A DNA stretch of 64,000 nucleotides from Paenibacillus aceris (GCF_017874035.1 NZ_JAGGKV010000026.1:31818-95817), one strand, 5' to 3'. Positions 1 through 8,447 are shown, counted from the stretch's first letter. Made by a program: numbers and translations. Notes: a model not told the origin generated them from the sequence alone.

Positions 1-28
1 AGATCTGTCTGCCTGCCTAGGCATGAAC

Positions 29-82
29 AAAACGTGGCTGTCCCATAAAGGTCAGGAATGACCTCATGGGTAGCCACGTTTT
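29..82. terminator. Bidirectional intrinsic terminator at left edge
   Basis: The arms AAAACGTGGCT and AGCCACGTTTT flank a second nested stem (CCCAT/ATGGG and AGGTCA/TGACCT). The hairpin can stop transcription in either direction. It probably ends a gene that lies left of the window, since nothing coding is visible between it and position 400. Confidence 0.75.
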
Positions 83-163
83 CTAAAACTGCGATACAAT
101 TCCTCAGTTATTGGAAACAAGGGTACGCTATTTCCTGCAAAACAGTCATTTGGCAAATCAGAA

Positions 164-290
164 GGAACTATGATCCGCTATCCTTCGATTTTATGCTAAA
201 CATTGCCATCATAAGGCAAATAAGACCCTCTAGGTCCCCTTTAAACACGCAAGCGGCACATTTTGCTAAAATTGAGCCCTGTAGTTCCCT
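164..290. repeat. Cluster of short intergenic repeats (copy A)
   Basis: Three related units lie at about 164-181 (plus), 215-240 (minus) and 265-290 (minus). Read 5' to 3' each resembles GGAACTAnnGGG followed by a pyrimidine-rich CTTATTT/GCTATTT-like tail. The same unit recurs four times at 39563-39741. The rest of 83-320 shows no credible gene; a small open frame across it is composed of this repeat material and lacks a ribosome binding site. Confidence 0.6.
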
Positions 291-323
291 ATCGCACATG
301 GATGAATGCACAAACTAAAAAAG

Positions 324-369
324 AAGGGCCATCCCGACAGTCGTATATTCTACGGCGGGACGGCCCTTT
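324..369 (-). terminator. Terminator of the M24 peptidase gene
   Basis: A GC-rich hairpin with arms AAGGGCCGTCCCG and CGGGATGGCCCTT, read on the minus strand, is followed by a T-rich tract (CTTTTTTAG). It sits 34 nt past the stop codon of the M24 peptidase and closes that transcription unit. Confidence 0.85.
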
Positions 370-402
370 CGTCTAATTATTGGAGTATGGATCTTGCATA
401 TC

Positions 403-1587
403 TTATACGCGAATTATACCATCCCTCGAGATCGTCAGCTTCTCCCAACCGCTGTCGGTAATCAAGTACGTATCCTCAACCCCGACGACACCACGCCCAG
501 GGAAGGTGAACTTAGGCTCAATCGCGATGACCATGCCGGGCGCCAACGGGTATTTGAAGCCTTTGGCGAGAACGGGCAGTTCATCGATCTCGAGCCCGAT
601 GCCGTGACCAAGGAATTTCACTTGGTCGGCGCCGTACCCCATGAAGTGGGGGCTCAGTCCCGCTTCCTGCACTTGATCCAGCGCGAGCAAATACAGATGC
701 TCGGCAATCACCCCAGGCTGCAGCCTGGCTTCCGTCGCGCGGAGTACCTCCTCCGCCACGTCGTAGGCACGCTGCAGCTCCGGGTCCAAATCGCCGATCA
801 CAAGCGTGCGCGTCTGATCGATCAAATAGCCATCGACCATGCAGCCGATGTCGACAAGGATCGGTTCGCCGCGCCCAATCAGCGCGCGGCCTGAGCTTTG
901 CGGGCTGGACGGGTGGAGCCCCGTGCCCCCGGCCGGCCCGTCGAAATATGTGGGCACCGCTGCCGCCGCGCCTGCCGCAACCATTCCGGTGATTAACTCG
1001 GAATTGTACGCGCGCATGCGCATCAGCCCTTGGTGCCCGCGCAGCCGGAGCTGATGCTCGATGAGCGCCATCAGCTCAAACTCCGCCATCCCCTCACGCA
1101 CGTGGGGGATGACCGCCTCCAGCGCCGCGTCGACGACGCGCGCGGCCTCGCGGATCGCCGTGACTTCGTCCGGCGATTTGATCATCCTCTGCTCGCGCAC
1201 GAGCAGCGAGCCGTCCTCCCAGACCGCGCCGGGCAGCGCGGCCTGGAGCTTACCATAGAGCTGGACGGGTAACACGTCCAGCTCGGTCGCGATCCGCAGC
1301 GGAGCAGCCGCTGCGGACCCACTCGCGCTGCGCGCGCGAAGACGCTCAGCCAGCGTCTTCCAGGAGCCCAGCGCTTCCACGTCCGCTGACGCTTCCTCCT
1401 CCGCGCGGGTCAAGCTGCGGCGGACGAGATACAGCGCCTCGCCCTCCGCGGGGATAAACAAATACCCCGTCTGCATCGAGCCGCAGTAATAATATATATC
1501 CACATGGTGAGTGACCAGGAAACCCGACCACCCCCGACTTAGTAATTCCCCCTGCAGCCACTGCTGCCTTTCGCGAAAAATAGTCAT
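403..1587 (-). CDS. M24-family metallopeptidase (Xaa-Pro peptidase type)
   Basis: Predicted cytoplasmic two-metal aminopeptidase of the creatinase/prolidase fold, 394 residues, the usual size for Xaa-Pro peptidases. Residues 1-135 form the N-terminal creatinase-like domain and 140-390 the pita-bread catalytic domain. All five metal ligands expected in M24 enzymes can be placed: D246 and D257 (in DIGCMVDGYLIDQT), H328 (in FLGHGIG), E357 (in IAIEPKF) and E371 (in GVEDTYLIT). The start is supported by AAGGAGCGG eight nt upstream. It follows the last tad-like gene by 53 nt in the same direction, and a TATAAT-like box lies at 1632-1637, so it may be transcribed both with that operon and alone. The exact substrate cannot be told from sequence; prolidase and aminopeptidase P remain alternatives. 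Confidence 0.88.
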   Translation of the reverse strand: MTIFRERQQWLQGELLSRGWSGFLVTHHVDIYYYCGSMQTGYLFIPAEGEALYLVRRSLTRAEEEASADVEALGSWKTLAERLRARSASGSAAAAPLRIATELDVLPVQLYGKLQAALPGAVWEDGSLLVREQRMIKSPDEVTAIREAARVVDAALEAVIPHVREGMAEFELMALIEHQLRLRGHQGLMRMRAYNSELITGMVAAGAAAAVPTYFDGPAGGTGLHPSSPQSSGRALIGRGEPILVDIGCMVDGYLIDQTRTLVIGDLDPELQRAYDVAEEVLRATEARLQPGVIAEHLYLLALDQVQEAGLSPHFMGYGADQVKFLGHGIGLEIDELPVLAKGFKYPLAPGMVIAIEPKFTFPGRGVVGVEDTYLITDSGWEKLTISRDGIIRV

Positions 1588-1640
1588 TCAAACCGCTCCT
1601 TACGCTGCCAAGAATGTACACCTCACCTTCTATTATACAT

Positions 1641-2123
1641 TCAAAAAACCATTTCCGCAGAACTCTTCACCGTCCAGGTGATTGGCTGCAAAACCGTATA
1701 GGTTCGAGGATACTCCAAACGAATGAACATGATGACCCCCGGCCGATTCAGCGTAACCGAATACCCATAGGACGAATTCGTATAAGTATACGGAAACATC
1801 TCCCCGTCATTAACTATTTTAAATAACTCCACCACAATCCCCTTCTGCAGAAATGTTCCCGGCAGCGGGGCATTCGCGGCATCCAGCCTCAAATTAGCTT
1901 GCAAATACTGCTGTGCCGCATTCCTAGCCTTTGTCTCGTCAATCGCATGAATTCCCTCCGCCAGCTTCGCTTGATCACTTTGTTGAGCAGCCGCATGTAC
2001 AGCACGATTCAGTGCATGCTTCCCTTGGAAAAGCGTGTGCATCGCCACCTCCTCGTCTGTTTGCAAGGCATACATTGACATCATCACCACACTCATTAGC
2101 GCCATTAAAAGCAGCTTGTACAC
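1641..2123 (-). CDS. Tad-locus exported protein of unknown function
   Basis: 160 residues beginning with a hydrophobic segment (about residues 3-20) that looks like a signal or anchor, followed by an Ala/Gln-rich helical region and a C-terminal part rich in aromatic and beta-forming residues. I do not recognise the family. The gene starts 25 nt after the stop of the 141-residue membrane protein and is the last tad-like gene of the operon. The placement after two tiny membrane peptides suggests a TadE/TadF-like minor pseudopilin or an assembly factor; this is inference from context, as no TadE motif is evident. Confidence 0.6.
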   Translation of the reverse strand: MYKLLLMALMSVVMMSMYALQTDEEVAMHTLFQGKHALNRAVHAAAQQSDQAKLAEGIHAIDETKARNAAQQYLQANLRLDAANAPLPGTFLQKGIVVELFKIVNDGEMFPYTYTNSSYGYSVTLNRPGVIMFIRLEYPRTYTVLQPITWTVKSSAEMVF

Positions 2124-2147
2124 CGCATCACCTCAATCATCCCATCC

Positions 2148-2573
2148 TCAAGGCACGTATTCACTCATCTTCATTCCGGTTGCACCCATACGGTCAGATT
2201 CGGAAGGCACGGTAATCCCGACCAACCGATCAATGACAAAAAGCCGGTGATACGGATACGTCAGCTTAAGCCGCAGACCCGCCCCCCGCCTAGCGGGCGT
2301 ACTTGCATCAGTCCCCCCGGCTCCGGTAGTCGTTTCTACTGTATACACGAGATCACCCGGAATGAAGCCTCTTGCTTCCATACGTGTCCTCGAATCCTGG
2401 ATCATCGCGCTGTCGATATACCCGTGCCTGCCGTTAGCGCCTATTTCAAGCAAATAATCGACCTCTTTTTGCAATACAGCCTGCCGGACAATCATCACAT
2501 GCTTATAAACCGGTGCAAACATGAACCAACAAATCAAGGTAGCTAACAAGACGAAAACCAGAATCTGCTTCAT
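2148..2573 (-). CDS. Tad-locus membrane-anchored protein (pseudopilin-like)
   Basis: 141 residues with one N-terminal hydrophobic helix (about 4-22) and an extracytoplasmic remainder. Residues 30-110 (VDYLLEIGANGRHGYID and the following beta-rich part) have the layout of a TadE-like pseudopilin: N-terminal helix, then a small globular domain. The ATG overlaps the TGA of the upstream 48-residue peptide as ATGA, a typical sign of translational coupling. Family not recognised; the minor-pilin role is inferred from operon position. Confidence 0.62.
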   Translation of the reverse strand: MKQILVFVLLATLICWFMFAPVYKHVMIVRQAVLQKEVDYLLEIGANGRHGYIDSAMIQDSRTRMEARGFIPGDLVYTVETTTGAGGTDASTPARRGAGLRLKLTYPYHRLFVIDRLVGITVPSESDRMGATGMKMSEYVP

Positions 2574-2716
2574 GGATCAATCCGTTCGATCGTTCCATTG
2601 ATTTTTGCACCGCTATTGTTCACCTGCTTCCGCGTACCCGTATTCCCGCCAATCGCACTGTTGTATATAACAATCACTACCATAATCAGCATTACTGTCA
2701 CCAGGATCGACTTCAC
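2570..2716 (-). CDS. Small tad-locus membrane peptide, copy 2 (48 aa)
   Basis: A GTG-started frame of 48 codons beginning VKSILVTVMLIMVV, i.e. a short basic N-terminus, a hydrophobic helix of about 15-18 residues, and a polar Gly/Asn/Thr-rich tail. The ribosome binding site AAGGAAGG lies at a normal distance, and the TGA overlaps the next ATG by four bases. It resembles the preceding 49-residue peptide in the N-terminal pattern (K/R)xILxTVMxxIVV and in length, so the two are probably paralogues. No Flp-pilin processing motif (G before a conserved E-Y pair) is visible. Candidate pilin-like subunit or membrane scaffold; function unproven. Confidence 0.68.
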   Translation of the reverse strand: MKSILVTVMLIMVVIVIYNSAIGGNTGTRKQVNNSGAKINGTIERIDP

Positions 2717-2731
2717 ACTCTACCTTCCTTC

Positions 2732-2881
2732 CTAAGGAGTTAATGCTGTAATGTCCGAATTAGCCTTCGAACCATGTGTCGAAATATTCCGCCTTAATCC
2801 TGTCGAACCGTCATTAACAATCGATGTGAAAAGAAAAGCTACCACAATCAGCATCATCACCGTGATCAAAATATTCCTCAT
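2732..2881 (-). CDS. Small tad-locus membrane peptide, copy 1 (49 aa)
   Basis: ATG-started frame of 49 codons, beginning MRNILITVMMLIVVAFLF, with a strong AAGGAG site ten nt upstream (AAGGAGCGTGCAGGATA before the ATG). The layout is a positively charged N-terminus, one hydrophobic helix, and a polar tail rich in Ser, Asn and Thr. It lies between tadC and the similar 48-residue peptide, with gaps of only 15 nt on each side. The pair occupies the position where other tad loci carry the pilin or TadE/F genes. It is too short for most gene callers and may be missed in existing annotations. Confidence 0.68.
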   Translation of the reverse strand: MRNILITVMMLIVVAFLFTSIVNDGSTGLRRNISTHGSKANSDITALTP

Positions 2882-2896
2882 TATCCTGCACGCTCC

Positions 2897-3781
2897 TTAA
2901 TTAATCGCATCAAATAATCGTCTGCCTTCTGCAATCCACGGATACATAAATACCCGAAACGTATTCAAAATAGGCAAACCCGCAAGCACAAACAACACAT
3001 AAGAAACCATTTCTTTCCTGCTGTCGCGGACTAATTCCATCTTTTCTTTGTAATCCTGAATACGCTGCTTAAGCAGCTCGTAATAACTGGCGTGTTCATT
3101 CAGCCTAAGCGCATTCAAAGTCTCCCCGAAGCTGTGCGCTTCATCTGTTCCGAGCCTTGTTTTAAACTGAGCAATAGCTGCTTCAGATCCTTGATACCAT
3201 TCATTCAGCAGCAGTCCGAACTGCGTTCGGATTGACCTTGTCTGAGCTGCGCATAAGGAAAGCTTGGCATGCAAGCTCATCCGAGAGTCATTGTAATAAA
3301 GCAAATGATGACTAATGACATATATTTCCCGGACAATGCGATGTGCTCTTTTAGCCTTCAATTGAACCAGTATTTTTTTATCGAAAAACAGGAAAATGAG
3401 CACACTCACCGCCCCCGCCATGACATAAGCAGGTTCCACGTACAAAGTGAACATCGGCTGCTTCAAAGAGGCATATCCAGCCCCGGCCACCAGTAATGCC
3501 GCACACATCAACAATCTTCTCGTCCCTTCATAGACGCCCGCGTTTATCAGAAATCCACAGCCCAGCAAAAGCTGCCGCTTCTCTTCCACAATCTTCAATC
3601 TCAGCCTTAAAAGCCTGAATAGCCATGGAGGAAGCTCTGCCTCCTTCAGAAGTTGTAAGACTTCAAGCGATCTCCACCTTTTCGCCCGGACAGGAAGGAG
3701 CATAAACCCGTGGTAAATAGCCAGAATCAAGAACACATAAAGCAGCAAATGAAATGCGATCTGAATCATTCCCACCCTCAC
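2897..3781 (-). CDS. tadC: TadC-like inner-membrane platform protein
   Basis: 294 residues of the type II secretion F-domain superfamily. There is a hydrophobic N-terminal helix (about 5-26), a pair of helices around 85-140, a cytoplasmic helical domain and a C-terminal helix near 255-285. It pairs with TadB to form the membrane platform that transmits work from the TadA ATPase to pilus subunits. The GTG start overlaps the TGA of tadB (GTGA); an internal ATG four codons later with GAGGGTGG upstream is an equally good start. Assignment to TadC rather than TadB rests on gene order and weaker conservation. Confidence 0.82.
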   Translation of the reverse strand: MRVGMIQIAFHLLLYVFLILAIYHGFMLLPVRAKRWRSLEVLQLLKEAELPPWLFRLLRLRLKIVEEKRQLLLGCGFLINAGVYEGTRRLLMCAALLVAGAGYASLKQPMFTLYVEPAYVMAGAVSVLIFLFFDKKILVQLKAKRAHRIVREIYVISHHLLYYNDSRMSLHAKLSLCAAQTRSIRTQFGLLLNEWYQGSEAAIAQFKTRLGTDEAHSFGETLNALRLNEHASYYELLKQRIQDYKEKMELVRDSRKEMVSYVLFVLAGLPILNTFRVFMYPWIAEGRRLFDAIN

Positions 3782-4710
3782 ATTCTTCGCATTGACAGAT
3801 AAATCCCCATTATAAAGGAGACAAAAATAAGCAAAAGCGCATCCAACAGCATATTTCGCCCAATAGGATCAACCACGTAGTACAAATAAGCGTTGTCTGT
3901 ATTAACTTTGAAATTAATGGTCAAAAACAAGGCAAGAAAAAGAATCGGCGTAAAATTAGCAATCCGAATCTCCAATAACCGATTTCTTTCCAACTGATCG
4001 GAACGCTGTGCTTTCCTCATATCGACAATCAGTTCCTTGAAACTATCGCCGACATAACTCCCTTCCGTCAAAGCAACACGCATAATGCCTATAAAATAAT
4101 CCCCCCATGTGTGGCCCAAAGTGAGAGAGAAAATACGCAAGCTCTCCTCCGTATCTCTTTGCGTCATTAAATTGCGGTACAATTGCTCAAAAACAGGTTT
4201 AATCGGATATAAAATACGATGTTCTTCTAAGCAATACTTCAGGGCCATCTTGATGTTTTTATGAGGATCGACCATATAGTACTGATAGAATACTTCCACC
4301 GCCGGCAAAAACTCCAATCGGGTTTGCAGCCGAATACTGACCAGCTTAAGTCGAAGCAGCATATAGGGCAGCGACACGCTGATCAACGTTAAAACCAGCA
4401 CTCCTTTCAAAGACTGGAACAACAATACACCTGCCAATAGTCCGGCGAAAAATAAGATCATGCTTACCGTCAGCATCGCCTGCATGCTCATGCCCAATTC
4501 GACGGATTCCATCATCTCCTTCATATGTTTAAATAACCGGCTCCTATTCCCCAAATATTCGCTGAAACGATTGCCGAACGCGGAGGTTTTGACATAATGC
4601 AGCCGAAACCTGGCTTTCCGCTGTCGGATAGCGACGTGCAAAACAGACCTTACAACCACAAAAATCAATATAAACAGTAAGAATAGAAAGACATATTTGG
4701 CGAAAATCAT
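3778..4710 (-). CDS. tadB: TadB-like inner-membrane platform protein
   Basis: 310 residues from the ATG at 4710; a longer in-frame extension exists upstream but would overlap tadA by over 200 nt, so the shorter form starting MIFAKYVFLFLL is preferred. It has an N-terminal helix, two helices around residues 80-130, a central T2SSF domain (roughly 140-250, including the GSYVGDSF segment) and two C-terminal helices. It works with TadC and TadA in assembly of Tad pili. The start lies four nt past the tadA stop. Confidence 0.87.
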   Translation of the reverse strand: MIFAKYVFLFLLFILIFVVVRSVLHVAIRQRKARFRLHYVKTSAFGNRFSEYLGNRSRLFKHMKEMMESVELGMSMQAMLTVSMILFFAGLLAGVLLFQSLKGVLVLTLISVSLPYMLLRLKLVSIRLQTRLEFLPAVEVFYQYYMVDPHKNIKMALKYCLEEHRILYPIKPVFEQLYRNLMTQRDTEESLRIFSLTLGHTWGDYFIGIMRVALTEGSYVGDSFKELIVDMRKAQRSDQLERNRLLEIRIANFTPILFLALFLTINFKVNTDNAYLYYVVDPIGRNMLLDALLLIFVSFIMGIYLSMRRM

Positions 4711-4714
4711 CCCT

Positions 4715-6163
4715 TTACTCGCCTTCTTTCTCGATAAAACCGAGCTTCGACAACACCGCATGCCCTTCTTGGTCAGTCTTACTGATTTTCCGCGATGCAG
4801 GTTGCGACAATTTCCCGGGAAATTTCCATCCATCTGTCGACTTGTCATAAACTGCGAGATCCGTGACGCAAACCTCCTCATTTTCGAAGCGGTATTCGAC
4901 GATCCGCACGATTTTTCTTTTCCCGTGAACAACTGCCATTTCCATCCCGATTTGTGTCACAAATTCCGTGATCCTCTTCCTTAAACGGAGTGGATTCATC
5001 CCTCTGCCATCCAGCATGCACATATCTGTTATGGCATCCGGCACATCCTCCAATTCACTGACATGGACAGAAGTAACGCTGCCTTCGTGCCCTCGGGTAC
5101 AAGCCCTGACATAAAGATTGGCGTCATCGTCCCGAATTTCAGCATGACAAATCCGTTTTGGCGATTGCCTTAAAGCCAGCTTAAAAGCTTGTAAACCGGA
5201 ATGTCTCGGATCCTCGTCGTCGATCTCGTATTCGATAATATTTTTGTGCGGGAAATCTCGCTTTAAATTTAGTTCGAACCGCGATTCGATCGTTATCATC
5301 CTTTCATTATCATCCATTTCCGCAATGATCGCCTTAATGAGATTGGTTTTACCTGAGTTCGTCGGACCAATAATGACCATATTGAAGTACGACCGAATCA
5401 AGCACCGAATCAGCTGTTCCATTCGATCATCCATCGTGGCCAGCTCCGCAGAAGTAAGCAAGGCCAGATCGAATCGCTTCACCGTGTAAAAACGAATCGT
5501 CAACGTCGGCTCAGCCGTGAACCCAAACCCTGTCATCGTTACCCGCGATCCATCTCGCAGCACGACCTCAGCCCATTTCTTCCTAGGATTCAACGTATCG
5601 TTGTTAAAAAGCACCAAATTCTGCTGAATTCTTTCCAATTCCCGCACAGAAGGCAGCATATAAGCCGAAGGTAAGGCATAACCGCCTCTCACCTCAAAAA
5701 TCTGTCTGCCCACAACCTGAATCTCTTCAAGTCCCTCCTTTTGCTTCAGCACAAGTTCAAGTACGTTCATCCCGATGATTTCTGCAAAAATCGCCTCCGG
5801 CAGTGTCGTATACCCACTTGTCATGGGAGGCTTGCCCGTTAATCTTCTCTTGGACACAATATCATGGATAATGGCAAGCAGCTTTCCGCGCTCCTCTTCA
5901 TAACCAAGAATTGCCCGATTCAGCGTCTCGTTATAGAGTTGTTTCTCCTCGTCCGTTCTCCCCTTCATCACAACCAGCTCACTTCGTATTTCCTGCACCC
6001 ATTGTTGAAAAATCACATCTTCGATTTCTGCACTTACTGATTTTCCTGACATGCGGCCCGTTCTCACACCCGTTTGCAAACCTAATGCGTCAGCTTGTTC
6101 CTCCGTTTTCCGTTCATGCATATAGGTAATAATAGAAAACCTTTCCTCGTTCACTCCTCTCAC
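4715..6163 (-). CDS. tadA: TadA/CpaF-type secretion ATPase
   Basis: 482-residue PilT/VirB11-superfamily ATPase that powers Tad pilus assembly from the cytoplasmic face. Residues 1-130 are an N-terminal helical region; the ATPase core runs from about 130 to 430. Walker A is GPTNSGKT at 266-273. The Walker B/Asp-box region reads RICHAEIRDDDANLY (337-351), in place of the more usual V-G-E-x-R-G form, with E342 as the likely catalytic glutamate; the following RGHEGSVTSVHV is the conserved His-box. It starts 15 nt after the tadZ stop. The HAEIRDD variation marks a divergent subgroup, not loss of function. Confidence 0.93.
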   Translation of the reverse strand: MRGVNEERFSIITYMHERKTEEQADALGLQTGVRTGRMSGKSVSAEIEDVIFQQWVQEIRSELVVMKGRTDEEKQLYNETLNRAILGYEEERGKLLAIIHDIVSKRRLTGKPPMTSGYTTLPEAIFAEIIGMNVLELVLKQKEGLEEIQVVGRQIFEVRGGYALPSAYMLPSVRELERIQQNLVLFNNDTLNPRKKWAEVVLRDGSRVTMTGFGFTAEPTLTIRFYTVKRFDLALLTSAELATMDDRMEQLIRCLIRSYFNMVIIGPTNSGKTNLIKAIIAEMDDNERMITIESRFELNLKRDFPHKNIIEYEIDDEDPRHSGLQAFKLALRQSPKRICHAEIRDDDANLYVRACTRGHEGSVTSVHVSELEDVPDAITDMCMLDGRGMNPLRLRKRITEFVTQIGMEMAVVHGKRKIVRIVEYRFENEEVCVTDLAVYDKSTDGWKFPGKLSQPASRKISKTDQEGHAVLSKLGFIEKEGE

Positions 6164-6178
6164 CTCATTCCCTGTTCG

Positions 6179-7417
6179 TTAGCTGGCCGTTTTTCTTCCT
6201 AGCATAAGCTTTTGCAGCCATGTGGCTTGTCGTATATTCTCTTTCCTAGGCAGCTTATAGAAATCGGCGAATTTCAACGCTATGTCTTTAACCTCCTCAT
6301 ACATCGGATGGCTTGGGTTTAGCATTTCGAGCAGCTTCCCTTGATTGCAGCTGGAAAGCGCATCGCCATGCCTCGATACCTGCCCAATCAAATGCAACTG
6401 CGTCTCTTTACGAATATCTTTAATCGTGAACTCATTGTGTTTGGCATGTTTCTCGGTTTGAACGGCCATTAACTCAAAGCTATTTGGCTGCAGCCCAAAA
6501 ACAGAGCCTACCTGCCTGATCCACCTCGAAAAATCCTCTTGAAATTGGGCAATATCCGCAGTCGTTACGACGACCTTGCTGTCAGCCTCCAATAATCCGC
6601 AAACCGTTGCCGCATTATCCCAATAAGCATTAACCTCGATGACACAAATATCAAAGGTCCGCCGGGCAACGCGCAGCAAATGAACAATTTCCGATGGCGA
6701 GAAAAATTCCGCCTGCTCACGCAGCATATTCCCGTACAACACATGCAGTCCCTGATCTCCTCTCGGTTGATCACAAACGAGCAGGAGCCTTTCAGGCGTT
6801 AGACTTTGAGCTTTTAGCTCCGCCCGCAGACCATCGAGTGTAAAAACATGCTCATCTTTACCTAAATATCGATGAAGCTTAGAACTCTTCAGATTTAAAC
6901 AAAGATAGCCAACTCTTTGACTCGTCTCCATAGCAAGCAGATACGCAACGCCAAAAGAGGCAAGTGTCGTTCCTATATTCGGGGTCGAACCGATAAAAGT
7001 AAGCAGTTTGCCCGTTGGCTTCTGAAATCCCTGCTCCCCCGTCCCACCATCCACCCAAGCCCGAATATCGTCAGCAATAACCGCCGTGCTGCGTCCTGGC
7101 TGAATGTAGTCAAGCCTCATCAGCTTGCACATCTTGACATACTTTTCATTAATTGAAGCGTCATGATAATTCGATAGCAGAACAATCATTTTCAGTTCTG
7201 GGTTCATCTGCTGTAAATGCTCCAAAAACTCCTCCAAATCGCCAAAATCAAGCTCTCGATCCGAAATAATGACATGAGAAAAAGTCTTCTCTGCCGCTAA
7301 ACGGGTGTCCAGCTCTGCCGCCGAGTGTGAAACAACCCAGTTCAATGGCTGTAGATAAACGACGTGAATAATTTCATCTATTAATCGTTGATCTGATGAA
7401 AGTAATCCGACATTCAC
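6179..7417 (-). CDS. TadZ/CpaE-like MinD-type ATPase
   Basis: 412 residues. Residues 1-125 resemble an atypical response-regulator receiver domain, as in TadZ/CpaE; residues 135-390 are a ParA/MinD-type domain. The deviant Walker A is FIGSTPNIGTTLAS: the glycine-rich loop is kept but the invariant lysines of KGGxGKT are replaced, common among TadZ proteins that localise the pilus machine to a pole rather than act as strong ATPases. It lies between the CpaB-like gene (32 nt) and tadA (15 nt) in one operon. Confidence 0.85.
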   Translation of the reverse strand: MNVGLLSSDQRLIDEIIHVVYLQPLNWVVSHSAAELDTRLAAEKTFSHVIISDRELDFGDLEEFLEHLQQMNPELKMIVLLSNYHDASINEKYVKMCKLMRLDYIQPGRSTAVIADDIRAWVDGGTGEQGFQKPTGKLLTFIGSTPNIGTTLASFGVAYLLAMETSQRVGYLCLNLKSSKLHRYLGKDEHVFTLDGLRAELKAQSLTPERLLLVCDQPRGDQGLHVLYGNMLREQAEFFSPSEIVHLLRVARRTFDICVIEVNAYWDNAATVCGLLEADSKVVVTTADIAQFQEDFSRWIRQVGSVFGLQPNSFELMAVQTEKHAKHNEFTIKDIRKETQLHLIGQVSRHGDALSSCNQGKLLEMLNPSHPMYEEVKDIALKFADFYKLPRKENIRQATWLQKLMLGRKTAS

Positions 7418-7449
7418 ATCCCCTACCTCCTTTCAATCTTTTAATCACT

Positions 7450-8160
7450 TTAATCTTCCCTCAAAATGGAGGAGGAACTAAAAGCAACAACCAACTTTGC
7501 TTTCTTGGCGCTGCATAAACGATCAATCTCCAGCCACTCATTCTCCGTTAGATTCAAATTGATCTGGTCAATAGCCCCATTCGCTTCCAACCGGGAAGCA
7601 TACATCTTTTCCTTGTCTCCTTCCACCTTGGATAGCAGATTGGGATTCTTCGGATTGTCCACCTCCACATTGGTGGATGACTTTACCGAAGCAACCTTTA
7701 TCTCTTTTTCCCCAAAAAGCCGCCTTGAGCTCCCGTCATCAGTACCAGATACATATACTCGAACTCGATCCCCCGCACGAATGCCATTAGAAACTGATAA
7801 CAAATATTCTTTAGGAATTTGAAAAGTCGCCTGCCATTCATTCGGGAGCAAATGATAACGGTTCACCTTCCATTGTAAAATCGGTTCCTCCTTTCCAAGC
7901 GGAATCAACGTCTCCAGTCCAACAATCTCATTCAAATCCGACATCATACTGCTCTTGTAGCTCCCCTTTTGAACCGGTTTCAGCTCCACCATATCCTCTT
8001 GAATCAAAACGCCGGCCCGAATAAAATCTTTCGGAACCGCCACCTGAACCGTCTGCTGCATTTCAATCTGATTAACTTGCAGCACATAAACGCCATATAC
8101 GAGCATTGCCGCCATAATCGCAGACACCAAGCCAATTAGCAGGCTTCTCCTTCGATTCAA
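7450..8160 (-). CDS. CpaB/RcpC-like SAF-domain protein, first gene of tad-like operon
   Basis: 236 residues with an N-terminal membrane helix (about 8-28) and a SAF domain near 38-100 (AVPKDFIRAGVLIQEDM), the signature of CpaB/RcpC periplasmic components of Tad systems. In a Gram-positive it would be outside the membrane facing the wall. The start is TTG at 8160, chosen because AAAGGAGGTGAGAGG stands immediately upstream and no ATG precedes it. It is the promoter-proximal gene of the operon. Confidence 0.8.
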   Translation of the reverse strand: MNRRRSLLIGLVSAIMAAMLVYGVYVLQVNQIEMQQTVQVAVPKDFIRAGVLIQEDMVELKPVQKGSYKSSMMSDLNEIVGLETLIPLGKEEPILQWKVNRYHLLPNEWQATFQIPKEYLLSVSNGIRAGDRVRVYVSGTDDGSSRRLFGEKEIKVASVKSSTNVEVDNPKNPNLLSKVEGDKEKMYASRLEANGAIDQINLNLTENEWLEIDRLCSAKKAKLVVAFSSSSILRED

Positions 8161-8205
8161 CCTCTCACCTCCTTTTCAAAATAGCTATACCGCTACTTAT
8201 TCAGC

Positions 8206-8254
8206 GAAAAAACAAAAAAACGCAGCTCTCGGACATTCATCCGAAATCTGCGTT
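8206..8254 (-). terminator. Leader terminator / candidate attenuator of the tad-like operon
   Basis: On the minus strand a hairpin with arms AACGCAG and CTGCGTT, extended by CGGA/TCCG, is followed by seven T, a G and six T. It lies between the apparent promoter (8326-8354) and the TTG start at 8160, so full-length mRNA must read through it. No known riboswitch motif (including the cyclic-di-GMP GEMM core) could be made out. Confidence 0.75.
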
Positions 8255-8325
8255 CTTCGCAATTTAAAAATATCATAGAATCTTCCAATTTTCAACATAA
8301 AAAATAATTGATCCCATCAACTATT

Positions 8326-8354
8326 ATTATACTAACTTATTAATAATTTCTTAA
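8326..8354 (-). promoter_or_regulatory. Putative sigma-A promoter of the tad-like operon
   Basis: TATAAT at 8331-8326 with a 17-nt spacer to TTAAGA at 8354-8349 (four of six matches to TTGACA). Transcription would begin near 8319, giving a leader of about 160 nt before the CpaB-like gene. Confidence 0.55.
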
Positions 8355-8425
8355 TGAAAAGATGTTGTAGACATAACAATTGACTGATAGAATCAATAGA
8401 AAAAACATAACAAACAAACTAAATG

Positions 8426-8447
8426 TAATAAAATTTATCTGTTATTA
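8426..8447 (+). promoter_or_regulatory. Palindromic candidate operator before the permease pair
   Basis: Arms TAATAA and TTATTA separated by ten bases lie 25 nt upstream of the permease start, close to a weak promoter (TTGTAG at 8365, TAGAAT at 8388). The layout is reminiscent of Fur/Zur-family sites but the match is not close enough to name one. Confidence 0.3.

Noticed and set aside
58..318. Open frame of 86 codons at the left edge
   Set aside because: No ribosome binding site, contains the terminator arm and the short repeat units; composition does not look coding.
4711..4932. 74-codon N-terminal extension of tadB
   Set aside because: It would overlap the C-terminal coding part of tadA completely and has a composition unlike the rest; the ATG at 4710 fits the family.
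8203..8298. A 33-codon leader-peptide frame (MLKIGRFYD) running through the leader hairpin on the minus strand
   Set aside because: No ribosome binding site and no run of regulatory codons; likely chance, though it cannot be excluded.
8160..8340. Cyclic-di-GMP riboswitch before the tad-like operon
   Set aside because: None of the conserved aptamer segments could be found; only the terminator is clear.
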